This document shows, piece after piece, positions 25,805 to 34,613 of a stretch of 64,000 bases of DNA. Both the position numbers and the translations under genes were made by a program. The stretch is from Paenibacillus sp. XY044 (GTDB lineage: Bacteria > Bacillota > Bacilli > Paenibacillales > Paenibacillaceae). Each line of letters starts with the position of its first letter. Position 1 is the first letter of the stretch. Under the pieces are notes generated by a model. It ran no database searches and was not told the origin of the DNA. It saw nothing but the letters and a program-made list of their open reading frames with translations. The stretch is from positions 854,065-918,064 of the forward strand of contig NZ_NQMO01000001.1 of the NCBI RefSeq assembly GCF_002257645.1, written 5' to 3'.

Positions 25805-27064
25805 TTAACGCAGCAGCTCCTTTTTCACTCTGGATAGTGCATCTTCCCAAGCCTTATCCGGGTTCTTGCCTTGAAGGGCGACCGATGACAGCTCGCGGCT
25901 CACGATGCCGTTCAGGTTGGCATATTTCGTCCCGAAATAGGAGGGCTTCACGTTGCGCGCGGACTCCGTGAAAATTTGACCGGTAGCCTGGCCGCCGAAA
26001 AAGTCCTCTTTCTGCTTCATAACGTCCGAATCGAGCGCCTTGGTGGCGGAAGGGAACAGGTTGAGTTCCTTGAAGCTGGTCACCTGGTTTTCCGGATTGA
26101 GGAGCCAACTCATCACCTCGAAGGATTCTTTAGGGTATTTGCTCGTTTTCATAATGGCGAGGAAGGAACCGCCGTTATTGCCGTCTCCGCCCGGAGCTCT
26201 CGCGACGCGCCATTTGCCGGCCGTATCCGGGGCCGCATCCATCAGGATTTGCTTCGCCCATACGGCGCTCACGAAGGAAGCGATCTTGCCGTTGTTCATC
26301 GCGGCGTTCCACTCGGAGGAGAACGTGCTGGCATTGGCGAGCAGGCCCATTTGGGAGGCTTTGACCGCCAGGTCCCATGCCTTCTTCATGGAAGAGGAGG
26401 GATCCTCGCCAATGAAATTTTCTTTTTTATCAAAATAAATTTTATCCGACTGTGCGTTGACCTGGGTATACACCTGGCCGATATTGTCCAGAAGCTTCAC
26501 CTTGCCGCCGAGCGCCTTCTGAAGCTTTTCGCCTGCGGCGAAATAGTCCTCCCAAGTGCCCATCATTTGATGAACCTCTTCCGGGTCGGTTGGGAGCCCC
26601 GCCTGCTCGAACAGATCCGCGCGGTAAAATAATGCGGTCGGGCCCGTGTCGATCGGCATGGCGATCATTTCGCCCTTCGGCGTGACCCCAAGCTGCCATT
26701 TCCAGTCGAGGTAATCTCCCTCGATGTCCTTTGCTCCGAGATCGTAGAGGTTGTAGAAACGGTCGGCGCTTGGGAACAGCTCGGTAACCCAGTCGTTAAA
26801 GGCCACGATATCCGGACCGCCGCTGCCGGCAGCCAGCGTCGTTTTCAGCTTGGATTTGAAGTCGCCCCCGATTTTTTGGGCGTTGATGCGAATTCCCGGA
26901 AACTGCTTCTGGACCGCGTTGATCAAATTGTCGTCCAGACTCCGGTTCCAGTACCAAAGAGTAAGCGTTTTCACTTTACTATTAGATGAAGACCCGCTAG
27001 AACATCCGCTAACCATGAAAGCAACAAGCAATAAACACGTTAATAAGATTCGGTATTTTGCCAT
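25805..27064 (-). CDS. Sugar-binding lipoprotein of a CUT1 importer
   Basis: The 419-residue product has a lipoprotein signal peptide with the lipidated cysteine at residue 21 (VSGC), then the family 1 solute-binding fold (LTLWYWNRSLDDNLINAVQKQFPGI, PDIVAFND). It would capture a mono- or oligosaccharide at the outer face of the membrane and hand it to the two permeases encoded downstream. It is the first gene of the operon. Its promoter overlaps a cre-like sequence, so control by CcpA is likely. Confidence 0.91.
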   Translation of the reverse strand: MAKYRILLTCLLLVAFMVSGCSSGSSSNSKVKTLTLWYWNRSLDDNLINAVQKQFPGIRINAQKIGGDFKSKLKTTLAAGSGGPDIVAFNDWVTELFPSADRFYNLYDLGAKDIEGDYLDWKWQLGVTPKGEMIAMPIDTGPTALFYRADLFEQAGLPTDPEEVHQMMGTWEDYFAAGEKLQKALGGKVKLLDNIGQVYTQVNAQSDKIYFDKKENFIGEDPSSSMKKAWDLAVKASQMGLLANASTFSSEWNAAMNNGKIASFVSAVWAKQILMDAAPDTAGKWRVARAPGGDGNNGGSFLAIMKTSKYPKESFEVMSWLLNPENQVTSFKELNLFPSATKALDSDVMKQKEDFFGGQATGQIFTESARNVKPSYFGTKYANLNGIVSRELSSVALQGKNPDKAWEDALSRVKKELLR

Positions 27065-27150
27065 CGTTTTCGGCCTCCCATCGCGGCTTTATGGTACTGC
27101 AGCAGCATCATCACTCCTTTAAATCCTTAAAATGTGTCCGTTCTACGAAC

Positions 27151-27166
27151 ATTATAAACGCTTACA
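27151..27166 (-). promoter_or_regulatory. -10 box and overlapping cre-like site of the second importer
   Basis: On the minus strand a consensus TATAAT lies at 27156-27151. It overlaps TGTAAGCGTTTATA (27166-27153), which fits the CcpA cre pattern at 13 of 14 positions. The -35 is weak. Binding of CcpA here would repress the importer when a preferred sugar is present. Confidence 0.62.
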
Positions 27167-27269
27167 AAACATTTTGGAACCGCTTGCTTGAAATAAGACG
27201 GTCGTAGGACATCGCCCCCGCGCCATATATTGAATATGGGTTTACCATCTGAAGGGAGGGAGTCCGCCA

Positions 27270-28166
27270 CTGTCAGTCCGCAACCTTTATCGCCGTTATG
27301 CCGCGGCAGCACTCATTCTAATTGTGTCCTTTTGCTGGATGTTTCCGGCCGGGGCCGAGGCAAGCATTGCCTCGCAAGACCTCATTATCGTCAATAAAAA
27401 GACGAATAAACTGGCGTATTTTACCAGTGGAAAGTTGGTTAAAGAGTTCAGGGTGGCGACGGGCAAGTCGCCAGAGCTGACGCCGGAAGGAACGTTTGAA
27501 ATTGTCAACAAGATCAAAAACCGTCCGTATTACAAGGAAAAAATCCCTGGGGGGGATCCCCGCAACCCGCTTGGCGACCGCTGGATCGGCCTCAACGTCA
27601 ACGGGACGATGGGAACAACGTATGCCATCCACGGCAACAGCAACAAAAACTCGATCGGAAAGTACGTCAGCGCGGGATGCATCCGCATGTACAACGACGA
27701 GATTCACTGGCTGTTCGAGCAGGTACCGCTTCACACGATGGCTATTGTTACGACGTCCAGCCTCAGTTTTGAAACGATCGCCCAAAATCACGGCTATGCG
27801 GTGGGCGTGCAGTCGTTTGACGGAAAGCTGGTGGTGAATGGAAAAGAGGCCCAGCTGAAGCAGGATTTGATTATGGCCGATAACCGTATTTTCATTCCGC
27901 TTCGCGCATGCTTCGAGCTGCTCGGTGGGACGGTTGAATGGAATGCCGGCACTCAAACGGTAACGGTCTACATGGGGAATCGCAAGATTACCCATAAGGC
28001 TCTCTCCGGCAAGGCTGTCGTGAACGGCAAAACGGTAAACATCACCGCCTCCCGATTCCAGGGAAATTCGCTGATGCTTCCACTCCGCAACATGTCGGAA
28101 ATATCCGGATATTCGGTCGTATGGGATGGAGCATCCAATACAGTGAATCTAACAACGGGTAAGTAA
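27270..28166 (+). CDS. Secreted L,D-transpeptidase with copper-amine-oxidase-like N domain
   Basis: The frame encodes about 298 residues: a signal peptide, a YkuD catalytic domain (about 35-165), and a C-terminal copper amine oxidase N-like module often found on Paenibacillus surface proteins. The catalytic motif is visible as AIHGN, then SAGCIRM with the nucleophilic cysteine. The enzyme cross-links or edits peptidoglycan stem peptides. The start is odd. The signal peptide SVRNLYRRYAAAALILIVSF is only complete if translation begins at the CTG at 27270, which has GGAGGG 9 bases upstream. No ATG, GTG or TTG occurs in frame between the stop at 27231 and the GTG at 27324, which would cut off the charged region. 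Confidence 0.83.
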   Translation: MSVRNLYRRYAAAALILIVSFCWMFPAGAEASIASQDLIIVNKKTNKLAYFTSGKLVKEFRVATGKSPELTPEGTFEIVNKIKNRPYYKEKIPGGDPRNPLGDRWIGLNVNGTMGTTYAIHGNSNKNSIGKYVSAGCIRMYNDEIHWLFEQVPLHTMAIVTTSSLSFETIAQNHGYAVGVQSFDGKLVVNGKEAQLKQDLIMADNRIFIPLRACFELLGGTVEWNAGTQTVTVYMGNRKITHKALSGKAVVNGKTVNITASRFQGNSLMLPLRNMSEISGYSVVWDGASNTVNLTTGK

Positions 28167-28171
28167 GCCCC

Positions 28172-28195
28172 AGCCGCGCGAAGGCGCGGCTTTTT
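28172..28195 (+). terminator. Intrinsic terminator of the L,D-transpeptidase gene
   Basis: AGCCGCGC (28172-28179) pairs with GCGCGGCT (28184-28191) around GAAG and is followed by a T-run. Confidence 0.92.
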
Positions 28196-28322
28196 GTGCT
28201 GGTTATCGGGGAAAGTACTTGGCTGGAACTATCGGCCCAGGGTGTGTATGATGGTAAAGCCCGGAAGCGGCCACAGATTGATCCGGCCGGCTGAGGCGGA
28301 AAATACCAAAGAGGTGAATAAG

Positions 28323-28862
28323 TTGAAAAACGGGATCGAAATTGTGGATTATTTGCCGGAATGGGCGGAAGTATTCGCCTTGGAAAAAGAACGGCTGTCC
28401 GGTTTAACGGGGTTGGGTGCGGAAGTGATCGAGCATGTCGGCAGCACGGCAATCCCAGGGCAGCAGGCAAAACCTGTGATCGATATGTTCGTCGGCGTGA
28501 ATCCGTTCCGTCCGGCTGCTTATTACGAAGCTCTGCTGGATCCGGCCAGCTATACTTACGTTCATGCCGGGATGCGCGGCAGGCATTTATTTGCCAAATC
28601 GACGGAGGGAATCTGGACGCACAACGTTCATCTTATGCCTAACGACGAACAGTTCCATACCCGCAACGAAATCCTGCTCCGCGATTACTTACGCAGTCAT
28701 CCCGAACTCGTAGAGCAGTACGGAGCCGTCAAAATGCAGGCAGCCCGGGGCGCTGAATCGATGAATGCTTACACCCGGGCCAAAACGGCTTTTATCCAAT
28801 CGGTCGTCGATGCGGCCAGAAAGGAGAGGGGGCTCCCCTTGGAAGACGTATGGGAGGAATAA
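28323..28862 (+). CDS. GrpB-family nucleotidyltransferase-like protein
   Basis: The 179-residue product matches the GrpB/UPF0157 family, which has a nucleotidyltransferase-like fold. Markers are VDYLPEWAEVFALEKERL, EHVGSTAIPG with a conserved GSTA, and the later HNVHLMP and LRDYLRSHPE. Members are cytoplasmic; their biological role is poorly known, though some may transfer a nucleotide or act in CoA-like pathways. I chose the TTG at 28323 because GAGGTG lies 6 bases upstream. The resulting length is normal for the family. The gene stands alone after the transpeptidase terminator. Confidence 0.82.
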   Translation: MKNGIEIVDYLPEWAEVFALEKERLSGLTGLGAEVIEHVGSTAIPGQQAKPVIDMFVGVNPFRPAAYYEALLDPASYTYVHAGMRGRHLFAKSTEGIWTHNVHLMPNDEQFHTRNEILLRDYLRSHPELVEQYGAVKMQAARGAESMNAYTRAKTAFIQSVVDAARKERGLPLEDVWEE

Positions 28863-28874
28863 GCCGCTTGCCCG

Positions 28875-29245
28875 TTACGCCTGGACGGCCCGGTGAATAA
28901 TGCGTACCAGTTCGCTGGTGTAAGTCTCCAGGTCGACCCTGCCGATGACTGCAGGATTCGGCATGTATTCCCCGATCGCACCTTGAATCATATTGGACAT
29001 GACGGAAAGATGAAAATCCCCAAAGACTCCCTGCTCCTGACCCTCACGCAGGATGTTCTCCAATGTCTGCAGCAGAGGGTCTTCTTCCTCATCACCAAGC
29101 TTGTAATAGGGGACGTTATCCGGTGTCCTCGCGTTGAACACGATTTCGACCAAAGCCGTGTTGTGGGCGGGATGCGTTCCTTATGCTCCAAAAAGGGCGC
29201 TATCACATCAAAATGGAGGAAGTCAATGCGCGCTGGCCCAAATGC
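28875..29245 (-). pseudogene. Decayed TetR-family regulator (C-terminal half only)
   Basis: Two minus-strand frames together read as the ligand-binding half of a TetR regulator. ARIDFLHFDVIAPFLEHKERIP lies in one frame (29245 to about 29190). The next frame continues with AHNTALVEIVFNARTPDNVPYY and runs to the stop at 28875. A frameshift near 29185 breaks the gene. The N-terminal helix-turn-helix is missing, because the MFS terminator begins immediately upstream. It therefore cannot bind DNA. It probably once regulated the adjacent MFS pump. Confidence 0.72.
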
Positions 29246-29248
29246 TTA

Positions 29249-29290
29249 AAAAAGCGTGCCGGCAGGAAAGGAATCCCTGGCACGCTTTTT
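29249..29290. terminator. Intrinsic terminator of the MFS gene
   Basis: AAAAAGCGTGCC (29249-29260) pairs with GGCACGCTTTTT (29279-29290). On the minus strand it ends in a T-run just downstream of the MFS stop and abuts the TetR remnant. Confidence 0.9.
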
Positions 29291-29304
29291 GGCGCTTCGC
29301 TCGG

Positions 29305-30708
29305 TTAAGATGATCTGGTTGATGAGCTCCCGAGGTAGCGGAAGACCAGTAAGCTTCCGGCCAGGCACAGAAGGCCTGTCAGCAGCAAGGACCGCATTAC
29401 GCCATGGTTCAAATCGGGGCTTGCTGCCATGAAAATGCCCGGCAGCGCCACGCCCAGCGTGGCCCCGAGCTGGCGGAAGGCGTTGAGCGCCCCGGAAGCG
29501 GTTCCCGTCTTGTCCTGCGGTGCGGCGGTCATCACCACGGAGACGAGCGGAGGCAGAATAAATGAGATGCCGCAGCCGATCAGCAGCAGCGATATGCCGG
29601 CCGGGATATACCCGGCGTCCGCCGGAAGCATAGCCTGGATCAGCATACCGGTGCATGCGAGAAGAAATCCGGTGCCGATGGTGCGCGCAGCGCCAAACCG
29701 GCTGATCAGACGGCTCATCAGCATCGGATTCACGGCCATGGGAAGTGTCAGTGCTAAAAATGCAAGGCCCGTCTCCATGGCGGAATAACGATGGAGCTGC
29801 TGGAAATACAGCGTCATGACAAACAGCACGCCGGACAGGCCGAAATTAATGAGCAGGCCGGCCGCTAATCCGGTCACGAGCACCCGGCTTTTGAACAAGG
29901 ATAGGGGCAGCATCGGGGAACCACTTCGCTTTTCGATCCAGACGAACAGGCCGATCAGCAGGGCAGAGGCGGCAAACAGGCAAAGGATAGCGGGTGATCC
30001 CCATCCGAGGTCATCGCCTTCCATAAAGGCACTGGTCAATGCCGCCACGGCCAGCAGGCCGGCAAGCTGACCGGCCGGGTCCATGCCGGACTTTGTTGGT
30101 TTGCGGGCCGGAAAATCTACGTTGGCCCGTGTCCATAGCCAGCTGAGGATACCCACAGGGATGTTCAGCAAAAAAATGCTCTGCCACCCAAGGGTATCGA
30201 CCAGAATCCCGCCGATGATCGGACCGGCGGCCAGTGCCAGGCCAGACACTGCCGCCCAAATGCCGAGCGCTTTGGCCCGCCGGGCGGGTTCCGTGAAGGT
30301 CTCAGCAATGATCGTCAGGGAAGACGGCAGCAGGGCCGCGCCGCCGACGCCGAGCAGTGCCCTGAAGCCGATCAGCCAGCCAATGGCCGGCGAAACGGCG
30401 CAGAGGACCGAAGCCAGCATAAACAAGACAATCCCGCTCAAGAAAACGCTGGCCGCCCCTAACCGATCGGCCAGCGCCCCCATGCCCAGCAGCATGCTGG
30501 CAAATACCATCGTATACGCGCACGATACCCAGCTCATCCCGCCGAGTCCGCCGCCCAGCGCATCCCGGATGGCAGGCAGAGCGACCGTGACGACCGTCGT
30601 ATCAAGCAGCACGATGAAGTAGCCGAGGGACAGTCCTGCAAGCAGCCAGGAGGACCGGTTTCTTTTGCCCTCCTGCTTGGTGCCGGCCATGATCGATGTT
30701 TCATTCAT
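29305..30708 (-). CDS. MFS drug efflux transporter (DHA2-like)
   Basis: The 467-residue membrane protein has 13-14 hydrophobic segments. Markers are LLDTTVVTVALPAIRDALGG in helix 1, the A-motif GALADRLGAASVF, and GFRALLGVGGAALLPSSLTII in helices 4-5. It is an EmrB/QacA-type proton-coupled exporter of drugs or metabolites. A terminator follows, then the remains of a TetR gene. A MmyB-type regulator is transcribed away from it on the other side, and the 155-base gap between them is a shared control region. The substrate is unknown. Confidence 0.9.
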   Translation of the reverse strand: MNETSIMAGTKQEGKRNRSSWLLAGLSLGYFIVLLDTTVVTVALPAIRDALGGGLGGMSWVSCAYTMVFASMLLGMGALADRLGAASVFLSGIVLFMLASVLCAVSPAIGWLIGFRALLGVGGAALLPSSLTIIAETFTEPARRAKALGIWAAVSGLALAAGPIIGGILVDTLGWQSIFLLNIPVGILSWLWTRANVDFPARKPTKSGMDPAGQLAGLLAVAALTSAFMEGDDLGWGSPAILCLFAASALLIGLFVWIEKRSGSPMLPLSLFKSRVLVTGLAAGLLINFGLSGVLFVMTLYFQQLHRYSAMETGLAFLALTLPMAVNPMLMSRLISRFGAARTIGTGFLLACTGMLIQAMLPADAGYIPAGISLLLIGCGISFILPPLVSVVMTAAPQDKTGTASGALNAFRQLGATLGVALPGIFMAASPDLNHGVMRSLLLTGLLCLAGSLLVFRYLGSSSTRSS

Positions 30709-30863
30709 TTCATAACCCCTCTCATGATCTTTTTCAAACCCATCGATGTGTTGTATAGTGTATATTCAGAGGAAACAGGGATGAAGAGAGCGGTTTATCC
30801 TAGGAGCGGGACTCCTATGAAACCGTCGTCTCGTCCACATGGGTAGAAAATGGGGGTCTTAAC

Positions 30864-31694
30864 ATGGAGACAACGCATCGGCGTACGAGCCAGCTTGCTG
30901 AATTTTTGCAGACCCGGCGGGCCCGGCTGACTCCGGAGCAGGCGGGTCTCTCCGGCGGGGGGAGACGAAGAACGCCCGGCCTCCGGCGGGCGGAGGTGGC
31001 GCTGCTCGCAGGCGTGAGCGTCGATTGGTATACGTGGCTTGAACAGGGAAGGGATATCTCCGTTTCCACGCAGGTGCTCGAAAGCATCGCCAGAGCGCTG
31101 CAGCTGGATGAGAACGAAACGAAGCATTTGTTTCTGCTGGCCTCGGGCCTGCTCCCGTTTCATTATCAGCAGCCTGAAATGGCGATCAGCCCGCTGCTGC
31201 AGACGTTTCTGGACGAACAGGGGGAACATCCGGCGTTTGTGGCCAATTCCCGCTGGGATATCGTCGGCTGGAATAAGGCGGCCCGGCTCGTATTCGGCGA
31301 TTATGAGCAGATGACGGCAAGGGAGCGGAACTCGGTATGGAGAATGTTCGTTTCTCCTTATACGAGGGAGCTTCTGGGCGAGGGATGGGAGAAAAACGCC
31401 CGGCTTCGGCTCGCCCAGTTTCGTGCGGGATACGGACTGAACGTGGAGGATCCCTGGTGGAGCGGGATGATTGAAGACTTGAACGAAGAAAGTGAAGAAT
31501 TCAGGGCATGGTGGCCCCAGCATGACGTGCTGAACGTCAAGGAGGGCCGGAAGAAAATACACCATCCGCGCGTAGGGCTGCTTGAATTCAGCCATATTAC
31601 CTTTCAGGTCGAAGATTCTTTTGATCTTCGGGCCACGGTTAACCTGCCGTACAATGACGAAACCAAGCTGAGAATGAAAAAACTGCTACAATAA
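30864..31694 (+). CDS. XRE-family regulator with MmyB-like ligand domain
   Basis: The 276-residue product has an N-terminal helix-turn-helix (about residues 8-85) with GRRRTPGLRRAEVALLAGVSVDWYTWLEQG, the hallmark of the MmyB family. The C-terminal PAS-like domain (about 105-270) includes WDIVGWNKAARLVFGDYE and LLEFSHITFQV. In relatives such as MltR/MmyB this domain binds fatty acids or methylenomycin-type ligands. The gene diverges from the MFS pump and probably represses or activates it. GGGGG lies 7-8 bases before the ATG. Confidence 0.88.
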   Translation: METTHRRTSQLAEFLQTRRARLTPEQAGLSGGGRRRTPGLRRAEVALLAGVSVDWYTWLEQGRDISVSTQVLESIARALQLDENETKHLFLLASGLLPFHYQQPEMAISPLLQTFLDEQGEHPAFVANSRWDIVGWNKAARLVFGDYEQMTARERNSVWRMFVSPYTRELLGEGWEKNARLRLAQFRAGYGLNVEDPWWSGMIEDLNEESEEFRAWWPQHDVLNVKEGRKKIHHPRVGLLEFSHITFQVEDSFDLRATVNLPYNDETKLRMKKLLQ

Positions 31695-31699
31695 AGGCA

Positions 31700-31734
31700 A
31701 AAGGCAGAGACCCATGCGGTTTCTGCCTTTTTTT
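31700..31734 (+). terminator. Intrinsic terminator of the MmyB-type regulator gene
   Basis: AAAGGCAGA (31700-31708) pairs with TCTGCCTTT (31722-31730), followed by more Ts. Confidence 0.9.
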
Positions 31735-31867
31735 GCTGAGTTGGTCCTATATTTACCCCCTCCCGTAACTCGCGGCTCTGCGCTGGAATATGATCGTATA
31801 GGACATTATTCAATTGCGGCGGCTGGCGGTTGGATACCGCTCAGAAGCCTGACAGGAGGCGAGGAGG

Positions 31868-32824
31868 GTCGAAAAGCATCTGCTTATATACGATGTCGAC
31901 TGGTGGATCCTGGGCAAGACAGCCAAGATCATTCAACAGCATCATCCCTGCCTGTACATCATGTCCGCCAAGCAGCTTGAGGAGAGTATCGGGAAAAAGG
32001 GCAGCGAGGCGCTAAACCGGGAATACTCCCGAATCTCCTCCATGTGCCTGGGCCTGGCGGCTTTCGCTGTTTTTAAGCATATCCGGATCGATTCATCCGC
32101 AGCGGTCTCTTATTACTATTTCAGCAAACATTACGATACGTTCCGTGAGTGGGCTGACAAGCCGATACCGGATCCCGAATTTCTGCGCTTGGTGATTCCC
32201 CGTATTGGATCGATCGGGGCGATGAATATGAAGCTGACCGAATGCCTTGAAGCGATGGCGCCGTCTGCATCCGTCCGGCATATCGGACACTTTGTCGACC
32301 ATACGTTATTCCAACCCGCTGCTGCAGACGGGGACACGCAGGAGCGGGCGGGCCGGCCGCTCGTCATCGGGTGGGCGGGAGATCCGGGGAAGGCTTCCAA
32401 ACGGTATACCGCTCTGTATGAACCGATCAAACAGCATTTTTCCGGCCGACCGGAGGTACGGTTCGTCGAAACGGCAGGTGCGTATGCGCATGAAGAGATG
32501 CCGCGTTTCTACCGGGATATCGACCTGCTTCTGATCACGTCGGCGAATGAAGGAGGCGGAGCGACGGCGCTCGAGGCTTTTGCCAGCGGTAAACCGGTGC
32601 TGTCCACCAACGTTGGATACGTAAAGGAAGCGGCCCATCCCAGCGGACATCATTTGATTTTGGACAGTGACGATCCTGGGGCATTTATCCAGGCCATTGA
32701 CGGCTGCCTGCAGGAAAGAACGCGTTTAAGGGAAATCGGCCGTCTGTGCAGATCGGAAATCGAAGCGCATTGGACCATCGAACAGGGCGTGAGACGCTGG
32801 CTTGCCGTCCTGTTCGGGATTTAG
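31868..32824 (+). CDS. Family 1/4-type glycosyltransferase
   Basis: The product resembles GT4 enzymes. The C-terminal half has the nucleotide-sugar site: GWAGDPGKASK, then LLITSANEGGGATALEAFASGKPVLSTNVGYVKE with the E-x7-E pattern. It would transfer a sugar from a nucleotide donor in the cytoplasm, as part of the surface-glycan cluster that follows. The start is unclear. Coding-like sequence (KHLLIYDVDWWILGKTAK) and the AGGAGG site at 31854 point to translation from about 31868, but the codon there is GTC. The first in-frame ATG (31961) lacks a ribosome site. A sequencing error or start-codon mutation is possible. Confidence 0.75.
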   Translation, partial: VEKHLLIYDVDWWILGKTAKIIQQHHPCLYIMSAKQLEESIGKKGSEALNREYSRISSMCLGLAAFAVFKHIRIDSSAAVSYYYFSKHYDTFREWADKPIPDPEFLRLVIPRIGSIGAMNMKLTECLEAMAPSASVRHIGHFVDHTLFQPAAADGDTQERAGRPLVIGWAGDPGKASKRYTALYEPIKQHFSGRPEVRFVETAGAYAHEEMPRFYRDIDLLLITSANEGGGATALEAFASGKPVLSTNVGYVKEAAHPSGHHLILDSDDPGAFIQAIDGCLQERTRLREIGRLCRSEIEAHWTIEQGVRRWLAVLFGI

Positions 32825-32839
32825 GAGGTGACGACTCTC

Positions 32840-33412
32840 GTGGGAACATCAAACTGGCAGAATCTGTCATACTGTGTGGAACTCATCCGGCAGGCGGCTC
32901 CGGCCACCGTACTTGACATCGGGGTTGGGTTCGGCCGGTGGGGAATGCTCTGCAGGGAATTTCTCGACGTTTGGCAGGGACGCGTATTTCGCGAGCAGTG
33001 GCAGACCAGGATCGAGGGGGTCGAAGTTTTCCCGAAAAATGTGGACGACTATCATCCATACTTTTACAACCATATATATATTGGGGATGCACATGAACTG
33101 ATGACGAAGCAGCAGCTTGGAACCTATGATCTGATCATCCTAGGCGATGTCCTTGAGCATTTCGAGAAGGAGCGCGGGTTCGAACTGCTTGCGGCCTGCC
33201 TGAAACAATGCCGCAGCTTGCTTCTGAACGTTCCGATTGGGCCCGATTGGCCGCAAGGCGCCGAATACGGAAATGACTACGAAACCCATCGCAGCGTTTG
33301 GACGGTGGAGGAACTGAACCGGTATCCAGCTGCTTCCAAGCACATGTTCAAGGATTATATTCAGCGTGACTTTGCCACCTATTTGTTCCAGGGCTCTCAG
33401 CCGAACGGATAA
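32840..33412 (+). CDS. Class I SAM-dependent methyltransferase
   Basis: The 190-residue product has the SAM-binding motif I (TVLDIGVGFGRWG) at about residues 26-38, an acidic residue in VEVFPKN, and motif II/III-like YDLIILGDVLEHFEKE. The acceptor is unknown. The position between glycosyltransferase genes suggests methylation of a sugar in the surface glycan. I placed the start at GTG 32840, 9 bases after AGGAGG; an in-frame GTG at 32828 overlaps that site. The stop of the preceding gene lies 15 bases upstream, so the two are one operon. Confidence 0.84.
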   Translation: MGTSNWQNLSYCVELIRQAAPATVLDIGVGFGRWGMLCREFLDVWQGRVFREQWQTRIEGVEVFPKNVDDYHPYFYNHIYIGDAHELMTKQQLGTYDLIILGDVLEHFEKERGFELLAACLKQCRSLLLNVPIGPDWPQGAEYGNDYETHRSVWTVEELNRYPAASKHMFKDYIQRDFATYLFQGSQPNG

Positions 33413-33455
33413 ATATCAGGCTATGGCCAAAATCACGTCGAAGGGAGAGCGCCAT

Positions 33456-34571
33456 ATGACGGGGCAAGGTGCTGGCAGAGATTACGTGGTCACTGAAATT
33501 CCTGTTGAGCTGCTGTTCACCGAGCTGGATGTTCGGTCAGCCCGTACCGACCATCTGATCGAATCGTTCACCGATCATTGGTATGAACACCATCTTCAGT
33601 GTGCAGACATTTCCATCATGCGGCTCGTTCCACACCGGGAGCTGTACCGTTATTTCTTGGGGGAGCGGGGGACAGCGCCGGATGCTTACCTGGATTGGTA
33701 TGAGCAGATTCACGCGACACGGGGATTATCACCGCCAATGTCGGGGAACGAGCTGCTGAATCAAAGACGGCTGGAATACGGGAATATGCGGTCCGGGCTC
33801 CACAGCGGATCGGACTTTTTTTTCGAGCACCCGATCAAGGTGAGATGGAATCCGGCCGGATACTTTAATATCTTGGACGGACATCACCGGGCTTCTTTTC
33901 TGTACTGCCTCGGGTTTCGGAGAATTCCCGTCCGGATCTCGCTGCAGGATTACCCGGTCTGGCTTCATTCCACGGCAGCGGCAGAGGTCGAGCAAACGAT
34001 TGAGGATCAGCAGCGGATGCTGATCTACACGCCGATTCTGAATCCGCTATTTTACGGAATGCACAGTGAGCGGGACGAAACGTATCCAACGAGGCTTGAC
34101 TACATCGCCCGGTTTATGGGGAGGGGAAGGTTGAAAGGGCAGAGTGTCCTGGATATCGGCTGCAACATCGGGTATTATGCCAGGAATTTCGTCAGGGAAG
34201 GGGCGGAAGTTACCGGGTTTGAACCGGATCCGGATCACCATTCCCTGCTTTACAAGCTGAACGTAATGGAACGGACGGAATTTTCCGTCATCACGGAGCG
34301 CTTTGAAGAATCCAAGGACGTGCCGCAATACGATATCGGCTTGCTCCTGACCGTTTTTTATCATGTCATGAAAGAACCGGAAGCTTGCAGGCGGTTCCTT
34401 GCCCAGCTGGACCGGAGCGTCTGTGGGCTGCTCTTCTGGGAATCCGGGGACGCCATTGAAGCGGAGAAGAAAATGCTGATGGAGAATACTGGTTTCAAGC
34501 ATTATGAAAAGCTGGCGGATACGTTCGGCACGGGGAAATACCGGGAACTCGGCGTTTTCCGGAAAGTATAG
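33456..34571 (+). CDS. ParB-like domain plus SAM methyltransferase fusion
   Basis: The 371-residue product joins two parts. The N-terminal part contains a ParB/sulfiredoxin-like core (NILDGHHRASFLYCLGFRRIPVRI, about residues 139-163). The C-terminal part (about 220-371) is a methyltransferase with the motif SVLDIGCNIGYYARNFVREGAEVTGFEPD and LLLTVFYHVMKEP. The second part suggests methyl transfer to a sugar or lipid. The first part's role is unknown; in other proteins the DGHHRA motif binds nucleotides. The ATG at 33456 follows GAAGGGAG. It belongs to the glycosylation operon, 43 bases after the smaller methyltransferase gene. Confidence 0.78.
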   Translation: MTGQGAGRDYVVTEIPVELLFTELDVRSARTDHLIESFTDHWYEHHLQCADISIMRLVPHRELYRYFLGERGTAPDAYLDWYEQIHATRGLSPPMSGNELLNQRRLEYGNMRSGLHSGSDFFFEHPIKVRWNPAGYFNILDGHHRASFLYCLGFRRIPVRISLQDYPVWLHSTAAAEVEQTIEDQQRMLIYTPILNPLFYGMHSERDETYPTRLDYIARFMGRGRLKGQSVLDIGCNIGYYARNFVREGAEVTGFEPDPDHHSLLYKLNVMERTEFSVITERFEESKDVPQYDIGLLLTVFYHVMKEPEACRRFLAQLDRSVCGLLFWESGDAIEAEKKMLMENTGFKHYEKLADTFGTGKYRELGVFRKV

Positions 34572-34613
34572 ACTGTCAAGCTGTTAATCTATCGGGATGG
34601 AGGTGTAACGTGG

